DNA of 64,000 nt from Alphaproteobacteria bacterium (lineage in GTDB: Bacteria > Pseudomonadota > Alphaproteobacteria > Elsterales > Elsteraceae), in contig RDXE01000036.1 of NCBI GenBank assembly GCA_004292755.1, positions 1 through 64,000 on the forward strand, in the 5' to 3' direction. Within the stretch, counting starts at the first letter, position 1. Every line of letters starts with the position of its first letter. This document shows, in pieces, positions 36,022 to 44,439 of the stretch. The notes beneath the pieces are model-generated. The model was not told where the DNA came from. It saw only the letters and a list, made by a program, of their open reading frames with translations, and did not search any database. Made by a program: the position numbers and the translations under genes.

Positions 36022-36357
36022 TTACACCATCGCCTCGTCGGGAGACCAGGTGCCACGGGGATCTTCAACCTCGATCACCCACAGATCGCGGTCGAATCGT
36101 AGCTGGCGTTCGATATACGCGTCAGCCGCCGCCTCGTCGACAGTCGCGGTGCCTGTCGCGGCAAACCACGCGAGCGCGCCAGCTGGATCGCGTGTTTGGG
36201 ACAGCACCCGGCACCCAGCAGCGAAGCGATTGTGCTTGACCAGAACCGAGCCCGCCGTGGCATCACCGCGATGCACCACCATCGCAACGGCACCGACCTG
36301 CTGCACGCGCCGAATCAGGGCCTTGACGCGGAAGTCTGCGGTCAGTTTCGGCTCCAT
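36022..36357 (-). CDS. DUF1491 family protein
   Basis: 111 residues from MEPKLTADFRVKAL. The pattern LIRRVQQVGAVAMVVHRGDATAGSVLVKHNR and ending DRDLWVIEVEDPRGTW is typical of DUF1491, a small alphaproteobacterial family of unknown role. It lies 71 bases upstream of pgk on the same strand. Confidence 0.85.
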   Translation of the reverse strand: MEPKLTADFRVKALIRRVQQVGAVAMVVHRGDATAGSVLVKHNRFAAGCRVLSQTRDPAGALAWFAATGTATVDEAAADAYIERQLRFDRDLWVIEVEDPRGTWSPDEAMV

Positions 36358-36489
36358 CGCCTCACACCTCCTGGTCTGGGGCTGCAGGCTGCGCACGCCC
36401 TTCCCACCGGCGCAAGCCTCGCTTGATTGACGGATGTCGCCATCAGGGCCATATCCTGCAGAGGTCTATCCCACTTGGATGCTTCTGCG

Positions 36490-37302
36490 ATGACTCGTCC
36501 GGCCCCGCGCGCTGCTGTGATCACTGGGGCCTCCGACGGCTTGGGCGCAGCCTTTGCCGCGGCCCTACCCGCCGAGACCGCCCTGCTTCTCCACGGTCGC
36601 TCAGCATCCAAGTTGGCGGCAGTGGCGGAGGCGCTGACGCGTCCGGGGCGGAGGGTGGAGGTGGTGACTGGCGACTTGATGATGCCAGCGGACCGCAAGG
36701 CCTTGGCCGAAGCAGCCGCGGCATTCCAGCCCGACTTGCTGATTCCCCAAGCAGGCTTTGGCGTGTTGGGTCGGGTGGTGGACAATCTGCCGACCGATGA
36801 GACGGGTATGGTTTTGGTGAATTGCCTCGCACCCGTGGAGTTGGTGCACGCCTTGCTGCCGGACATGCTGGCGCGGGCTCGCGCGGGGGGACCGCGCGCG
36901 GGCGTGATCCTGGTTGCCAGTGTGGCAGCCTTTCAGCCTTTGGCGCGCTTTGCCACCTATGCGGCCTCCAAAGCCTTCGACCTCGCCTATGCCGAAGGCT
37001 TGGCGGAGGAGATGCGCGGCGATCCTGTTGATGTGCTGGCGCTGTGCCCAGGGGCCACCCGCACCGGCTTCTTTGCCCGTGCCAACATGGCTGGCCCACC
37101 CGGCGGCGGCTCGCGTCCCTTGGCTGACCCCAGTCAGGTGGCGCGTGCCGCGCTGGCTGCCTTGGGGCGCCAGACGGTGCTGGTTCCGGGTGTGGCGAAC
37201 AACGCTGTTCCGCTCGCCGCCCGTCTGTTGCCCCGTGGCCTCGCCCGCCGTCTGGCCGGTGCTGCAATGGCGAAGGTGAGCGCTGGTGGGGGTGGGCGAT
37301 GA
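36490..37302 (+). CDS. Short-chain dehydrogenase/reductase
   Basis: 270 residues from the ATG at 36490. The cofactor motif is TGASDGLG, and the active site is Ser in VASVAAFQ followed by YAASKAF. The C-terminal region RQTVLVPGVANNAVPLAARLLPR is like the YqjQ/DltE subgroup of lipid- or steroid-type SDRs. Its stop overlaps the next methyltransferase start, so the two are coupled. Confidence 0.88.
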   Translation: MTRPAPRAAVITGASDGLGAAFAAALPAETALLLHGRSASKLAAVAEALTRPGRRVEVVTGDLMMPADRKALAEAAAAFQPDLLIPQAGFGVLGRVVDNLPTDETGMVLVNCLAPVELVHALLPDMLARARAGGPRAGVILVASVAAFQPLARFATYAASKAFDLAYAEGLAEEMRGDPVDVLALCPGATRTGFFARANMAGPPGGGSRPLADPSQVARAALAALGRQTVLVPGVANNAVPLAARLLPRGLARRLAGAAMAKVSAGGGGR

Positions 37303-38321
37303 CGCCGCGCCTCGCGAAGCTCGCCTACGCCTCCAGCCAAGCGGCGCGGGCGGCGTGGTTCACGGCACACACAATGGTAGCAAGCACCTTCGTGCCGATG
37401 CCCGCCCGCATTCCGCGCGGACCGTTCATCTCTGTGCCGTCGACAGCGGCGGTGCTGCGGGACCTTGCGGGCTTGTTTCGCCGCGACTGGCAGAACATTC
37501 AGGCGGGCCACTACCCGCTGCCGTGGGACCTTGCCCCCAATCCGCGCCGAGTGGTGCGGCAATCCCGCCTTTTCTTTGCCGACTTGCCCGCGGTTCATCT
37601 GCGGCGGCGCACCAGCGACAGCCAAAGCGTGCCGGTGCCCGACCAGCGCTTGCCGCGCTACTTTCGCCAGGCCTTCCACTTCCAAAGCGATGGCTACCTG
37701 AGCCAGCAGTCGGCCGAGCTTTACGACACCCAAGTGGAGACTCTGTTTGTCGGTGGGGCAGACGCCATGCGCCGTCAGGCACTACCGCCGTTGGTCAGCC
37801 ATCTGCTTGGCCGGTCGCAGCCGGTGGTGGCCGATGTTGCGTGCGGCACCGGGCGGTTTTTGCGCACCCTGCGCCAAGCCGTGCCGCAGGCGAACCTGAT
37901 CGCCGTTGACCTCTCCTTGCCCTACCTCACCCAGGCGCGGCGTTGGGCGGCGGGCGATCCGATGGTGTCAACGGTGCAGGCCTCGGTGGAGGCGTTGCCG
38001 CTGGCGGGATTGGATGCCATCACCTGCATTTATTTGTTTCACGAGCTGCCGAAGCGCGTTCGCCCGCTCGCCGCACAGGCTCTGGCCGACGCGCTGGCAC
38101 CGGGCGGACGGTTGGTGTTCGTGGACAGCATCCAGACCGGCGATCACCCCCCCTATGATGGGCTGTTGCAGCGTTTCTCAGACAATTTTCATGAGCCTTA
38201 TCATCGTGACTATTGCCACGAGGATTTGGTGGGCCTGTTCAGCGCAGCGGGGTTGGTTCACCGCAGCACCGAGCGGGCGTTCTTTTCCAAAGTGATGGTG
38301 TTTGACCGGCCAGGCGGATGA
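37299..38321 (+). CDS. SAM-dependent methyltransferase (class I)
   Basis: 340 residues. An unusual ~170-residue N-terminal region with Pro/Arg-rich segments (PLPWDLAPNPRR) precedes a Rossmann methyltransferase domain: VADVACGTGRFLRTLRQ, LIAVDLSLPYL, ITCIYLFHELPK. The ending LFSAAGLVHRSTERAFFSKVMVFDRP is normal. Coupling with an SDR suggests modification of a small lipid-like molecule; the substrate is unknown. Confidence 0.85.
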   Translation: MTPRLAKLAYASSQAARAAWFTAHTMVASTFVPMPARIPRGPFISVPSTAAVLRDLAGLFRRDWQNIQAGHYPLPWDLAPNPRRVVRQSRLFFADLPAVHLRRRTSDSQSVPVPDQRLPRYFRQAFHFQSDGYLSQQSAELYDTQVETLFVGGADAMRRQALPPLVSHLLGRSQPVVADVACGTGRFLRTLRQAVPQANLIAVDLSLPYLTQARRWAAGDPMVSTVQASVEALPLAGLDAITCIYLFHELPKRVRPLAAQALADALAPGGRLVFVDSIQTGDHPPYDGLLQRFSDNFHEPYHRDYCHEDLVGLFSAAGLVHRSTERAFFSKVMVFDRPGG

Positions 38322-38429
38322 TCGGTCGGTCATCGTTGGCGCGATTGATCCTGATCAAGGCGGAGCCCGGCTGATCGCGCAAGGCTGGCGATGATCAACC
38401 CCAGCCAAAAACCCATTGGGAGGGACGGC

Positions 38430-38669
38430 ATGCTCGAACATCATGATCTGGTTCACGAATTCCCCGAACACCGCCAACGCATTCATGACCTGAAACTGGC
38501 CGACCATCACTTCGCCCGGCTGTTCACCGAGTATCACGACCTCACCAAGGAAGTGGAACGCATCGAAGCAGGCGCCGAAGCCGCCTCCGATGATCGTCTG
38601 ACCGACCTGCGCAAGCACCGCCTGCACTTGAAGGACGAGCTGTACGCCATCCTGGTCAAGGCCGCGTAG
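38430..38669 (+). CDS. YdcH/DUF465 family small helical protein
   Basis: 79 residues from the ATG at 38430, preceded by GGGAGGGACGG. FPEHRQRIHDLKLADHHFARLFTEYHDLTKEVERIE followed by LRKHRLHLKDELYAILV is the DUF465 helical hairpin. The function is unknown; family members are small and often expressed in stationary phase. A terminator-like hairpin follows. Confidence 0.9.
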   Translation: MLEHHDLVHEFPEHRQRIHDLKLADHHFARLFTEYHDLTKEVERIEAGAEAASDDRLTDLRKHRLHLKDELYAILVKAA

Positions 38670-38688
38670 CGTCGGACGCACCCACCCT

Positions 38689-38716
38689 CCAAAGCCTCGG
38701 GGTCACGGGGCTTTGG
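38689..38716 (+). terminator. Hairpin after the YdcH gene
   Basis: CCAAAGCC (38689-38696) and GGCTTTGG (38709-38716) form a perfect 8-bp stem with a 12-base loop, 20 bases after the stop codon. No T-run follows, so it is a weak candidate intrinsic terminator. Confidence 0.4.
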
Positions 38717-38799
38717 GGGATGGCGGTTGGCGGGGAGATTCTATGACTTGGAGTGCGTTTGGAGATCGGCGATCGTTAAAGAGGTAGCCAAGCAGATAG

Positions 38800-39510
38800 T
38801 TATAAATCAATCCATTCTCTGTCCATCGCGAAAGATAAAATTGCCCAGCCCACCGAGATAATTGAAATTATTATGCCAATTATTTTCGGCATCCCAGGCA
38901 AGATATCCAGAATTATCAGCGCTGCTTCCCATTCTGGTACGATCCCGTCTTCTATCATCAGGTATGCACTGAACCCATAGAAAGCCAGAACAAATAGCGG
39001 AACAATCGCGTGGGCAGCCGCTACCAAAATCAAGATCATCATTCCAACGATGAGTATCCAAGAGGCTATGAACGTTCCAAAGAAATCTACGCGAGGATCT
39101 AAAAAGTAAGCGAGTGCGAGGAACGACGCTGCAAAAATCGCAGCGAAGACAACTCCTGCAGAAAGTGAATTCATAAAGTTATGTTGAACATAGCTGCTAG
39201 AGAAACCGAGCCGAACCACAAGATAAGTGGAGTAAACAAAAACACTGCCGACTATTATGCCAAACGGGCCGAGTGATGATAAAGTAATCATCAAAATTAC
39301 GCTTCCAGCGAAAGCCTCAGGATTAATTTCTTGAGCGTTGAAAGGTCCAGTAAAAAACAATGCAGCTAGGAACAAGCAAATAACAAAGATAATTGAAGTC
39401 CGAACCTTTTTTCTTACTATATGATTCTCTGATGCTTTGGGGAGGCCGGACCCGAAGAATAGCCAAATACTTAATGCCAAAGCAAGGAAGCCACTCAAAA
39501 AGATCGGCAT
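38800..39510 (-). CDS. AT-rich orphan polytopic membrane protein
   Basis: 236 residues with about six membrane helices and few charged loops (KASENHIVRKKVRTS after the first helix). I recognise no family. The gene and its flanks (about 38.74-39.69 kb) are strikingly AT-rich, using AAA, ATT and ATA codons rare in the neighbours. This points to recent acquisition. It stands alone between the YdcH gene and lysC, with no integrase, tRNA or repeat detected at its edges. Confidence 0.65.
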   Translation of the reverse strand: MPIFLSGFLALALSIWLFFGSGLPKASENHIVRKKVRTSIIFVICLFLAALFFTGPFNAQEINPEAFAGSVILMITLSSLGPFGIIVGSVFVYSTYLVVRLGFSSSYVQHNFMNSLSAGVVFAAIFAASFLALAYFLDPRVDFFGTFIASWILIVGMMILILVAAAHAIVPLFVLAFYGFSAYLMIEDGIVPEWEAALIILDILPGMPKIIGIIISIISVGWAILSFAMDREWIDL

Positions 39511-39851
39511 TGCGCAGTCCTTTTTTGCTCACTTAGTCAGAAAGAGGCAGATTGCTCCGCGAAATGAGATAACGTTGTTAGCACCTTTTGATGCCTGGTT
39601 AAATTGCCTTATAGATACAATGTCTATTGTGAAAAATTGAACCGTGAGAGAATTTTCTTTCGGCTTATTCTGAATTCATTACTGTCAGTGACCGCAGTCC
39701 GCCATCCGTGTTCCGCCCCCGCTGTCACCGGCCCATGCGACCTTCGGTTTGGTGGTTGCGGGGTGGCACTTCCGGCGTGGGGGTCGTATAGAGGGGCCGC
39801 GGCGCGGTTTTCGTGCCGGTGTCTCCCCATGGCATGGAGGGTCGGGTCGGC
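39511..39851. other. Gap of 341 bases upstream of lysC
   Basis: The left two thirds are AT-rich like the orphan membrane gene; the composition returns to the high-GC background at about 39.69 kb, which probably marks an insertion edge. No gene or clear promoter is visible. The GGAGGG ribosome-binding site of lysC lies at the right end. Confidence 0.5.
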
Positions 39852-41069
39852 ATGGCCCGTATTGTGATGAAATTCGGCGGCACCTCCGTCGCCGATCTGG
39901 ATCGCATCCGCAATGTCGCCCAACGGGTGAAGCGCGAGGTGGATGCCGGGCATCAAGTGGCAGTGGTGGTGTCGGCGATGTCCGGTGTCACCAACCAGTT
40001 GGTGGACTGGGTGCGCCAGCTGGACCCCCTGCACGACGCGCGGGAGTACGACACCGTGGTCGCCACGGGCGAGCAGGTGACTGCGGGCTTGACCGCGATT
40101 GCCCTGCAAACCATCGGTGTGCCCGCACGTTCCTGGACTGGATGGCAGATCCCCATCCACACCGATGACATGCACGGCAAAGCCCGCATCAAAGGCATCG
40201 ACGCTGCGGCGATTGAAAGCCGGTTTGAGCAAGGCATGGTCGCGGTGGTCACTGGGTTCCAGGGCCTGGGTTCGGACAATCGGGTCACCACCCTTGGCCG
40301 CGGTGGCTCAGACACGTCGGCGGTGGCGGTGGCGGCGGGCCTGAAGGCGGATCGCTGCGACATCTACACCGATGTGGATGGGGTCTACACGGCCGATCCG
40401 CGCATTGTGGCCAGAGCGCGCAAGTTGGATCGCATCTCCTATGAGGAGATGTTTGAGTTGGCGTCCCTTGGCTCCAAAGTGCTGCAAACGCGGTCGGTTG
40501 AGATCGCCATGAACCACCGGGTCAGGCTCGCCGTGTTGTCGAGCTTCAAGGACCTGCCCGGAACTTTGATCTGCGATGAGGATGAGATCGTGGAACATCA
40601 TGTGGTGAGCGGCATCGCCCACAGCCGCGACGAAGCCAAGATCACCGTGTTGAAGGTGGCTGACCGCCCCGGCATCGCCGCCAGCGTGTTCGGCCCGCTG
40701 GCCGATGCGGGCATCAATGTGGACATGATTGTCCAGAATATCTCGCCCGATGGCAGCTCCACCGACATGACCTTCACCATTGGCCGCACCGATTTGGAGC
40801 GCGCGCTGAAGGTGTTGGAAACCAATCGCGCTGAGATCGGCTATGCCGACCTGCGGCCCGATGCGACGGTGGCAAAAATCTCGGTCGTTGGGGTCGGCAT
40901 GCGCAGCCACGCCGGTGTGGCTCTGACCATGTTCCGCACCCTGGCAGCCGAACGGATCAACATTCAGTTGATCACCACCTCGGAAATCAAGGTCAGTATC
41001 TTGATTGACGAGAAGTATACCGAACTTGCGGTGCGCGCCTTGCACACCGCCTATGGCCTGGATGGGTGA
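39852..41069 (+). CDS. lysC: Aspartate kinase
   Basis: 405 residues from the ATG at 39852. The kinase domain shows VMKFGGTSVAD, VVSAMSGVTNQL, TLGRGGSDTSAVAVAA and DVDGVYTADPR. Two ACT domains follow from ~residue 265 (ITVLKVADRPGIAASVF; ISVVGVGMRSHAGVALTMF), with ITTSEIKVSILI at the end, so feedback inhibition by lysine and/or threonine is expected. It performs the first step of the lysine, threonine, methionine and diaminopimelate route. Confidence 0.97.
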   Translation: MARIVMKFGGTSVADLDRIRNVAQRVKREVDAGHQVAVVVSAMSGVTNQLVDWVRQLDPLHDAREYDTVVATGEQVTAGLTAIALQTIGVPARSWTGWQIPIHTDDMHGKARIKGIDAAAIESRFEQGMVAVVTGFQGLGSDNRVTTLGRGGSDTSAVAVAAGLKADRCDIYTDVDGVYTADPRIVARARKLDRISYEEMFELASLGSKVLQTRSVEIAMNHRVRLAVLSSFKDLPGTLICDEDEIVEHHVVSGIAHSRDEAKITVLKVADRPGIAASVFGPLADAGINVDMIVQNISPDGSSTDMTFTIGRTDLERALKVLETNRAEIGYADLRPDATVAKISVVGVGMRSHAGVALTMFRTLAAERINIQLITTSEIKVSILIDEKYTELAVRALHTAYGLDG

Positions 41070-41071
41070 CC

Positions 41072-42133
41072 ATGACCGCTGCTGCCACTGCCGTGACGTC
41101 TGTTTCGGGCCGCACCCAGCTGGATCAGCTGTGGCAGCGCGGGCGTGACCTGCTTGGAACGGAGCTTGCCATCCTGGGTGGCGCGATGACCTGGGTGTCA
41201 GAACGGCAGCTGGTGTCGGCGATTTCCAACGCCGGTGGCTTTGGTGTGCTGGCCTGCGGATCGATGACGCCAGCTCTGCTGGAGGCGGAAATCCGCGCCA
41301 CCCAGGCGCTGACCAGCAAGCCGTTCGGCGTCAATCTGATCGTCATGCATCCGGCATTGGTGGAGTTGGCGGATGTCTGCCTGCAAACCGGCGTCACCCA
41401 TGTGGTGCTGGCCGGTGGCTTGCCCAGCTCCCAGATCATCAAGCAGCTCAAGGCGGGTGGTGCCAAGGTATTGGCATTCGCGCCTGCGCCGGTGATTGCC
41501 CGGCGCCTTGTGAAGTCTGGCGTCGATGGCCTGATCATTGAGGGGATGGAGGCTGGTGGCCATATCGGCCCGGTCTCAACCTCCGTGTTGGCCCAGGAAA
41601 TCCTGCCGCTGATCACTGACGTGCCAGTGTTCGTGGCTGGTGGCATTGGCCGGGGTGAGGCGATTGTTTCCTATCTCGAAATGGGGGCAGCGGGGGTGCA
41701 ACTCGGCACCCGTTTTGTCTGCGCCACGGAATGTGTGGCCCACCCCCGCTTCAAGCAGGCGTTCTTGAAGGCGGAGGCGCGCGACGCCATGCCGTCGATC
41801 CAGGTGGATCAGCGCTTCCCCGTCATTCCCGTCCGCGCCATCGTCAACGATGCGTCCCGCGCCTTCGCCGATGCTCAGCGCGCCGCGATTGCCAAGTTTG
41901 AAAGCGGTGAACTCAGCTTGAAGGATGCTCAGTTGCAGATTGAGCACTTCTGGGCGGGCGCGTTGCGCCGGGCCGTCGTGGATGGCGATGTGGAAACGGG
42001 CTCCTTGATGGCGGGCCAGTCGGTTGGGATGGTCACACGGGAGCAGCCGACGGCTGAGATTCTCTCGGATCTGGTGACCCAGGCCGTTACCGCGTTGGAG
42101 GCGCGCGCGGCTCGCGCCAGCGCTGCAGCATGA
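41072..42133 (+). CDS. NAD(P)H-dependent flavin oxidoreductase (nitronate monooxygenase / FabK-like)
   Basis: About 353 residues from the ATG at 41072; a GTG at 41066 overlapping the lysC stop is an alternative. The TIM-barrel FMN motifs are SNAGGFGVLACG, NLIV and GMEAGGHIGP with the catalytic His, followed by FVAGGIGRGEAI and GVQLGTRFVC. These fit the nitropropane-dioxygenase/FabK family. Position between lysC and ptsP is a familiar alphaproteobacterial order. A FabI enoyl reductase is also encoded in this window, so fatty-acid synthesis need not depend on this gene. Confidence 0.88.
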   Translation: MTAAATAVTSVSGRTQLDQLWQRGRDLLGTELAILGGAMTWVSERQLVSAISNAGGFGVLACGSMTPALLEAEIRATQALTSKPFGVNLIVMHPALVELADVCLQTGVTHVVLAGGLPSSQIIKQLKAGGAKVLAFAPAPVIARRLVKSGVDGLIIEGMEAGGHIGPVSTSVLAQEILPLITDVPVFVAGGIGRGEAIVSYLEMGAAGVQLGTRFVCATECVAHPRFKQAFLKAEARDAMPSIQVDQRFPVIPVRAIVNDASRAFADAQRAAIAKFESGELSLKDAQLQIEHFWAGALRRAVVDGDVETGSLMAGQSVGMVTREQPTAEILSDLVTQAVTALEARAARASAAA

Positions 42134-42134
42134 G

Positions 42135-44390
42135 ATGACCGAGGCCGGCTGGACCGGCTCCCGCCGGCTGCTTCGACGGATTCGCGAGGTGATGGCTGCG
42201 GCAGGAGATGCCGCGGCCCGTCTGGATGCCGTCGTGCGGCTGATTGCAGCCGACACCATGGCCGATGTGTGCAGCTGTTACGTGCTGCGCGCGGGCGAGG
42301 TGTTGGAGCTGTTCGCAACCGAGGGACTGCGCGCCGAAGCCGTTCACCGCACCCGCATGCGGGTGGGCGAGGGGGTGATCGGCGATGTCGCAGCCTACGC
42401 CCGGCCACTGGTGCTGGAAGACGCGTGGTCGTACCCGAACTTCTCCTACAAGCCCGAGACCGGTGAAGAACTCTACCGCTCCATGATGGGCGTGCCGATT
42501 CTGCGCAACGGCAAGGTGATCGGCGTGCTGGCCTTGCAGCACCGTGATAGCCGCACCTACGCCGAGGAGGAGGTGGAGGCGCTGGAAACCGTCGCCATGG
42601 TGCTGGCGGAGTTGATTGCCTCGGGTCAGTTGGTCGATCCCAGTGAGGCGACCTCAACGGAAGACGTGGTGAAACCGCGGCGCTTTGACGGTGTCACCTT
42701 GAACGCAGGTCTCGCCATCGGCACAGCTGTGCTGCACCGGCCACGGGTGGTGATCCACCAGATGGTGGCGGAGGACCCAACCTCCGAACTGGCGCGGCTG
42801 GCTGCGGCCGTCACCTCGGTGCAGGAGCGGCTGGACAAGCTGCTGGCAGCCGATGATTTGAAGGCGGCCGGAGAAGCGCGGGAGGTGCTGGAAACCTTTC
42901 GCCTGTTCGCTGGGGACCGCGGCTGGATGGGCCGCATGCGGGAGGCGATCCTGGGCGGTCTGACCGCCGAGGCCGCGGCGCAGAAGGTGCAGAATGATAT
43001 GCGCGCGCGCCTGCGCGAGGCGACTGACCCCTATCTGCGCGAGCGTCTGATTGACCTTGAGGATTTGACCACCCGTCTGTTGGTAGAGTTGGCGGGCGCC
43101 GAGCGTCCAGGTCCATTGCCGGACGATGCTGTGTTGTTCGCCCGCAACCTCGGCCCAGCTGAGTTGCTGGATTATGACCGCACACGGCTGAAGGCTGTGG
43201 TGCTGGAAGAAGGCTCTGCCACGGCCCACGTTGCCATTGTTGCCCGGGCGCTGGATGTGCCGATGCTGGGCAAGGTGCGCGATGCGCTGCTGCATGTTGA
43301 CGACGGCGACCCCGTGGTGGTGGACGCTGCCAATGCGCAAGTGTTCTTACGGCCCGCCGATGAAGTGCGCGCCCAGGTGCGCGCGGCAATGGTCGCGCGG
43401 GCGGAGCAGACCCAGCGATACGCAGCCCTGGCCGATCGGCCCGCGATCACCCGCGACGGGCGGGCGATCACCTTGTTGCTGAATTGCGGCTTGCTGTTGG
43501 ACGCCGCCAATGTCGCGGCCACCCGCGCCGATGGCATTGGCCTGTACCGCACCGAGATCGCATTCATGGTGCGCGCCGCCTATCCCGATGTGGCCAGCCA
43601 AACCTCGCTCTACACCCGCATTCACGAAGTGGTGGGTGGCAAGCCGGTGGTGTTTCGCACCTTGGATGTCGGCGGCGACAAGACCTTGCCCTATCTGCAC
43701 GCCGACCCGGAGGAGAACCCAGCACTCGGCTGGCGCGCGATTCGAATTGGGCTCGATCGCCCGGCAATGCTGCGTCAGCAGTTGCGCGCCATGGTGCGGG
43801 CGTCGGCTGGGCGCACCCTCCAGGTGATGTTCCCGATGATTGCTGAAGTGCGCGAGTTTGAGCGCGCCCGCAGGCTGCTGGATTTGGAACTGCGGGATGC
43901 AGCGGCAGCGGGGGTGACACCGCCATCAGATGTCAAAGTTGGCTGCATGGTTGAGGTGCCAGCCCTGCTGTTCCAGTTGCCAGCCTTGATCCGCCAGGTG
44001 GATTTCCTGTCGGTTGGCTCCAATGATTTGACCCAGTTCCTCTATGCAGCGGACCGCGGCAACCCAATGCTGGGTGACCGATATGATAGTCTGGCGGCTG
44101 CAATGGTGGCGGCCCTGCGCACCTTGATCGAGACGGCCGCGGCTGCGAACAAGCCGCTGACCGTGTGTGGCGAGATGGCCGGGCGCCCAATTGAGGCCTT
44201 GGCCCTGCTGGGCCTTGGCTGCGCACGGCTCTCAATGTCGGCTGCTGCGATTGGCCCCATCCGGGCGTTGGTGCTGGATACTGACACGCGTGACATCGAC
44301 CGCCTGCTGCATCAATGGGATGGCGCCCCCGCCGGACGCCTGCGCCGCGTCTTGAGCGACTACATGCGCGACCGCGGCCTTGGCCGCTAA
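42135..44390 (+). CDS. ptsP: Phosphoenolpyruvate--protein phosphotransferase PtsP (EI-Ntr)
   Basis: 751 residues. An N-terminal GAF domain (~20-165) is followed by the PEP-utilising EI domains. His365 in SATAHVAIVARAL is the phosphorylated residue; the C-terminal barrel has LYRTEIAFM, FRTLDVGGDK, SVGSNDLTQFLYAADR and the active-site Cys in TVCGEMAGRP. It begins the nitrogen phosphotransfer relay (PtsP-PtsO-PtsN), which responds to glutamine through the GAF domain. The last codons lie inside a 26-bp tandem repeat. Confidence 0.96.
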   Translation: MTEAGWTGSRRLLRRIREVMAAAGDAAARLDAVVRLIAADTMADVCSCYVLRAGEVLELFATEGLRAEAVHRTRMRVGEGVIGDVAAYARPLVLEDAWSYPNFSYKPETGEELYRSMMGVPILRNGKVIGVLALQHRDSRTYAEEEVEALETVAMVLAELIASGQLVDPSEATSTEDVVKPRRFDGVTLNAGLAIGTAVLHRPRVVIHQMVAEDPTSELARLAAAVTSVQERLDKLLAADDLKAAGEAREVLETFRLFAGDRGWMGRMREAILGGLTAEAAAQKVQNDMRARLREATDPYLRERLIDLEDLTTRLLVELAGAERPGPLPDDAVLFARNLGPAELLDYDRTRLKAVVLEEGSATAHVAIVARALDVPMLGKVRDALLHVDDGDPVVVDAANAQVFLRPADEVRAQVRAAMVARAEQTQRYAALADRPAITRDGRAITLLLNCGLLLDAANVAATRADGIGLYRTEIAFMVRAAYPDVASQTSLYTRIHEVVGGKPVVFRTLDVGGDKTLPYLHADPEENPALGWRAIRIGLDRPAMLRQQLRAMVRASAGRTLQVMFPMIAEVREFERARRLLDLELRDAAAAGVTPPSDVKVGCMVEVPALLFQLPALIRQVDFLSVGSNDLTQFLYAADRGNPMLGDRYDSLAAAMVAALRTLIETAAAANKPLTVCGEMAGRPIEALALLGLGCARLSMSAAAIGPIRALVLDTDTRDIDRLLHQWDGAPAGRLRRVLSDYMRDRGLGR

Positions 44391-44437
44391 AGAACAACCG
44401 CGGCCTCGGCCGCTAAAGAACAACCGCGGCCTCAGCC
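44372..44437. repeat. 26-bp tandem repeat across the ptsP stop codon
   Basis: Two 26-base copies at 44372-44397 and 44398-44423 differ at one base, and a partial third copy runs to about 44437. Each full copy contains a GCGGCC-NN-GGCCGC dyad followed by TAAAGAACAA. The first copy encodes the end of PtsP including its stop. The dyads could form hairpins between the convergent ptsP and SIS genes. Confidence 0.8.
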
Positions 44438-44439
44438 TG

